Positions 4,917 through 5,820 of a stretch of DNA of 5,820 nucleotides are shown one piece after another. Origin of the DNA: Caldilineae bacterium (GTDB lineage Bacteria; Chloroflexota; Anaerolineae; J102); NCBI GenBank assembly GCA_011192085.1, contig DUEQ01000046.1, positions 1-5,820 of the forward strand, written 5' to 3'. Each line of letters starts with the position of its first letter. Position 1 is the first letter of the stretch. Made by a program: the position numbers and the translations under genes. Under the pieces are notes generated by a model, which saw nothing but the letters and a program-made list of their open reading frames with translations, made no database searches and had not been told where the DNA came from.

Positions 4917-5702
4917 ATGACCGAAAGCACGCCCATGCTCGTGCAGATCGACGAGGATAAACACTGGTGGTTCGCGTCCCGCACGCGGGCCATCCTCGCC
5001 CTGCTGGATAAATACGCCGGGCCCGGCAAACGCGGCCGCCGCGTCCTCGATGTGGGCGCGGGCGCTGGCAATATGATGCACAATCTCGCCCAATATGGCG
5101 ATGAGATCATCGGGCTGGAGTACAATCCCAAGCCCATCCCCGTGGCCCATGAGCGAGGTTGGGATGTGCGCCAGGGGGACGCCACGAATATGCCCTTCGC
5201 GGACGCGTATTTCGATATCGTCGCCCTGCTGGATACGGTGGAGCACATCAAGGATGAACGGGCCGTGTTCAGCGAAACCTTCCGGGTGACGAAACCGGGC
5301 GGGACCATGATCGTGACTGTGCCCGCGTTCATGTGGCTGTGGAGCCACAACGACGTCATTAACCTGCACGAACGGCGCTACACCGCGCCCGAGCTGAGGC
5401 AAAAGCTGGAGGCCGCGGGCTGGCAGGTTCCCTACTGCGGCTACAACAATTTCATCGTCTTTCCCCTGGGCGCGGGTGTGATCCTGCTGCGCCGCTGGTT
5501 GGGCAAAGAGCCCGACATGGCCTCGCCTCACTTCGACGACGACGCATATCAGGTGGAGATGGAACCCGCGCCGCCCTGGCTGAATGCGATCTTGGAAGGC
5601 TTGGGCAAGGTCGAAGTCGCCATGCTCAAGCGCTGGCGCTTGCCGTGGGGCACCAGCGTCATTGCCATCGCGCAAAAGCCTGGGGACGACGCCCGAAGGT
5701 AG
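4917..5702 (+). CDS. Class I SAM-dependent methyltransferase, substrate unknown
   Basis: A 261-residue soluble-type Rossmann-fold methyltransferase of the Methyltransf_11/23 group. It would transfer a methyl group from S-adenosylmethionine; the acceptor cannot be told from sequence. Motif I is LDVGAGAGNM (44-53). The acidic residue after beta-2 is E68 in IGLEYN. GDATNMPF (87-94) and FDIVALLDTVEH (99-110) follow, then RVTKPGG (123-129). The N-terminal DEDKHWWFASRTRAI (12-26) and the later HERRYTAPEL (151-160) mark a subgroup often found beside envelope-glycan or lipid genes; that association is general knowledge and is not shown here. A hydrophobic stretch at about 178-192 could touch the membrane. 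The gene follows rqcH by 134 nt in the same direction and has its own ribosome binding site. It lies between two imperfect inverted repeats. Composition resembles its neighbours, with no sign of recent transfer. Confidence 0.88.
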   Translation: MTESTPMLVQIDEDKHWWFASRTRAILALLDKYAGPGKRGRRVLDVGAGAGNMMHNLAQYGDEIIGLEYNPKPIPVAHERGWDVRQGDATNMPFADAYFDIVALLDTVEHIKDERAVFSETFRVTKPGGTMIVTVPAFMWLWSHNDVINLHERRYTAPELRQKLEAAGWQVPYCGYNNFIVFPLGAGVILLRRWLGKEPDMASPHFDDDAYQVEMEPAPPWLNAILEGLGKVEVAMLKRWRLPWGTSVIAIAQKPGDDARR

Positions 5703-5780
5703 GTTGTGGAGACGGAAGATTGGGGATTGGAGACTCGGTTGAGCTTCTTCAGACCTCCATCCTCTGTCCTCCGATATCTC
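5703..5780. repeat. Right copy of the inverted repeat flanking the methyltransferase
   Basis: It begins within a few bases of the methyltransferase stop. The 31-nt core, 5728-5758, is the reverse complement of 4759-4789 with three mismatches; CTGTCCTCC (5764-5772) matches an outer block of the left copy. G/A-rich units such as GATTGGGGATTGGAGA precede the core. It is 938 nt from the left core, too far for a normal terminator stem. No open frame of note lies here. Confidence 0.7.
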
Positions 5781-5796
5781 CCCCTACATCTTGGGG
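5781..5796. promoter_or_regulatory. 16-bp palindrome resembling an NrdR box
   Basis: CCCCTACATCTTGGGG is an imperfect palindrome. It has the layout of sites for NrdR, the ribonucleotide reductase repressor, whose GC-rich-genome sites I recall as close to CCACTACATCTTGTGG; the two differences are symmetric. NrdR boxes usually occur in pairs about 31 bp centre to centre; a partner on the right would lie past the window end, and none is visible on the left. The gene it might control is outside the window. Confidence 0.25.
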
Positions 5797-5820
5797 CATC
5801 ATCACCCTTTCCCCGCGAAA

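Noticed and set aside
4893..5675. Minus-strand 260-codon frame opposite the methyltransferase
   Set aside because: His/Gly/Arg-rich shadow; the plus frame carries all methyltransferase motifs and a ribosome binding site.
4731..5820. CRISPR array or composite transposon
   Set aside because: Only two inverted repeat copies, no regular spacers, no transposase and no visible target duplication.

Overview
The window is a high-GC stretch of ordinary bacterial chromosome. It holds five confident protein genes, two transcription units pointing left and one pointing right, with repeat-rich intergenic DNA between them. No gene alone fixes the taxon. GC-rich codons, a BdbC-type (not classical DsbB) oxidoreductase, a bacterial RqcH and spacers made of short G/A- and C/T-rich inverted repeats are what I would expect from a Chloroflexota (Anaerolineae-like) genome; this is inference, not demonstrated. 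I see no rRNA, tRNA, CRISPR array, transposase or phage gene.

Layout, left to right. 1-397 has no confident gene; it holds a probable leftward promoter at the very edge and open but unrecognised frames that may be a gene remnant. 398-2047 (minus strand) is a two-gene unit: bdbC, a membrane thiol oxidoreductase, followed 15 nt later by a membrane-anchored coiled-coil protein ending in an SdrD-B-like/Cna-B-like beta domain. 2048-2299 is an intergenic stretch with a promoter for bdbC and a cluster of nested hairpins. 2300-2791 (minus) is ybaK/ebsC, an aminoacyl-tRNA editing deacylase. 2792-3030 is a divergent promoter region in which both flanking genes have a TACAAT -10 box only 6-7 nt before their ATG, so both mRNAs are probably leaderless. 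3031-4782 (plus) is rqcH, the NFACT-family ribosome quality-control factor. 4783-4916 is a spacer with a TTGACA box and a good ribosome binding site, followed by a class I SAM-dependent methyltransferase (4917-5702). 5703-5820 holds an inverted copy of the repeat seen at the end of rqcH and, near the edge, a 16-bp palindrome resembling an NrdR box.

Functionally, ybaK and rqcH, divergently arranged, both deal with fidelity or rescue in translation and both act on aminoacyl-tRNA. bdbC and the coiled-coil protein form an envelope unit, although the coiled-coil protein has no extracytoplasmic cysteine and so is not an obvious BdbC substrate. The methyltransferase is boxed between 31-bp imperfect inverted repeats (28/31 identical); the left copy supplies the last codons and stop of rqcH. 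I found no convincing novel defence or mobile system. The points most worth a second look are the inverted repeats around the methyltransferase, the leaderless divergent promoters, the altered key residues in RqcH (DR to ER) and YbaK (GGISP to GGISA), and the possible NrdR box.
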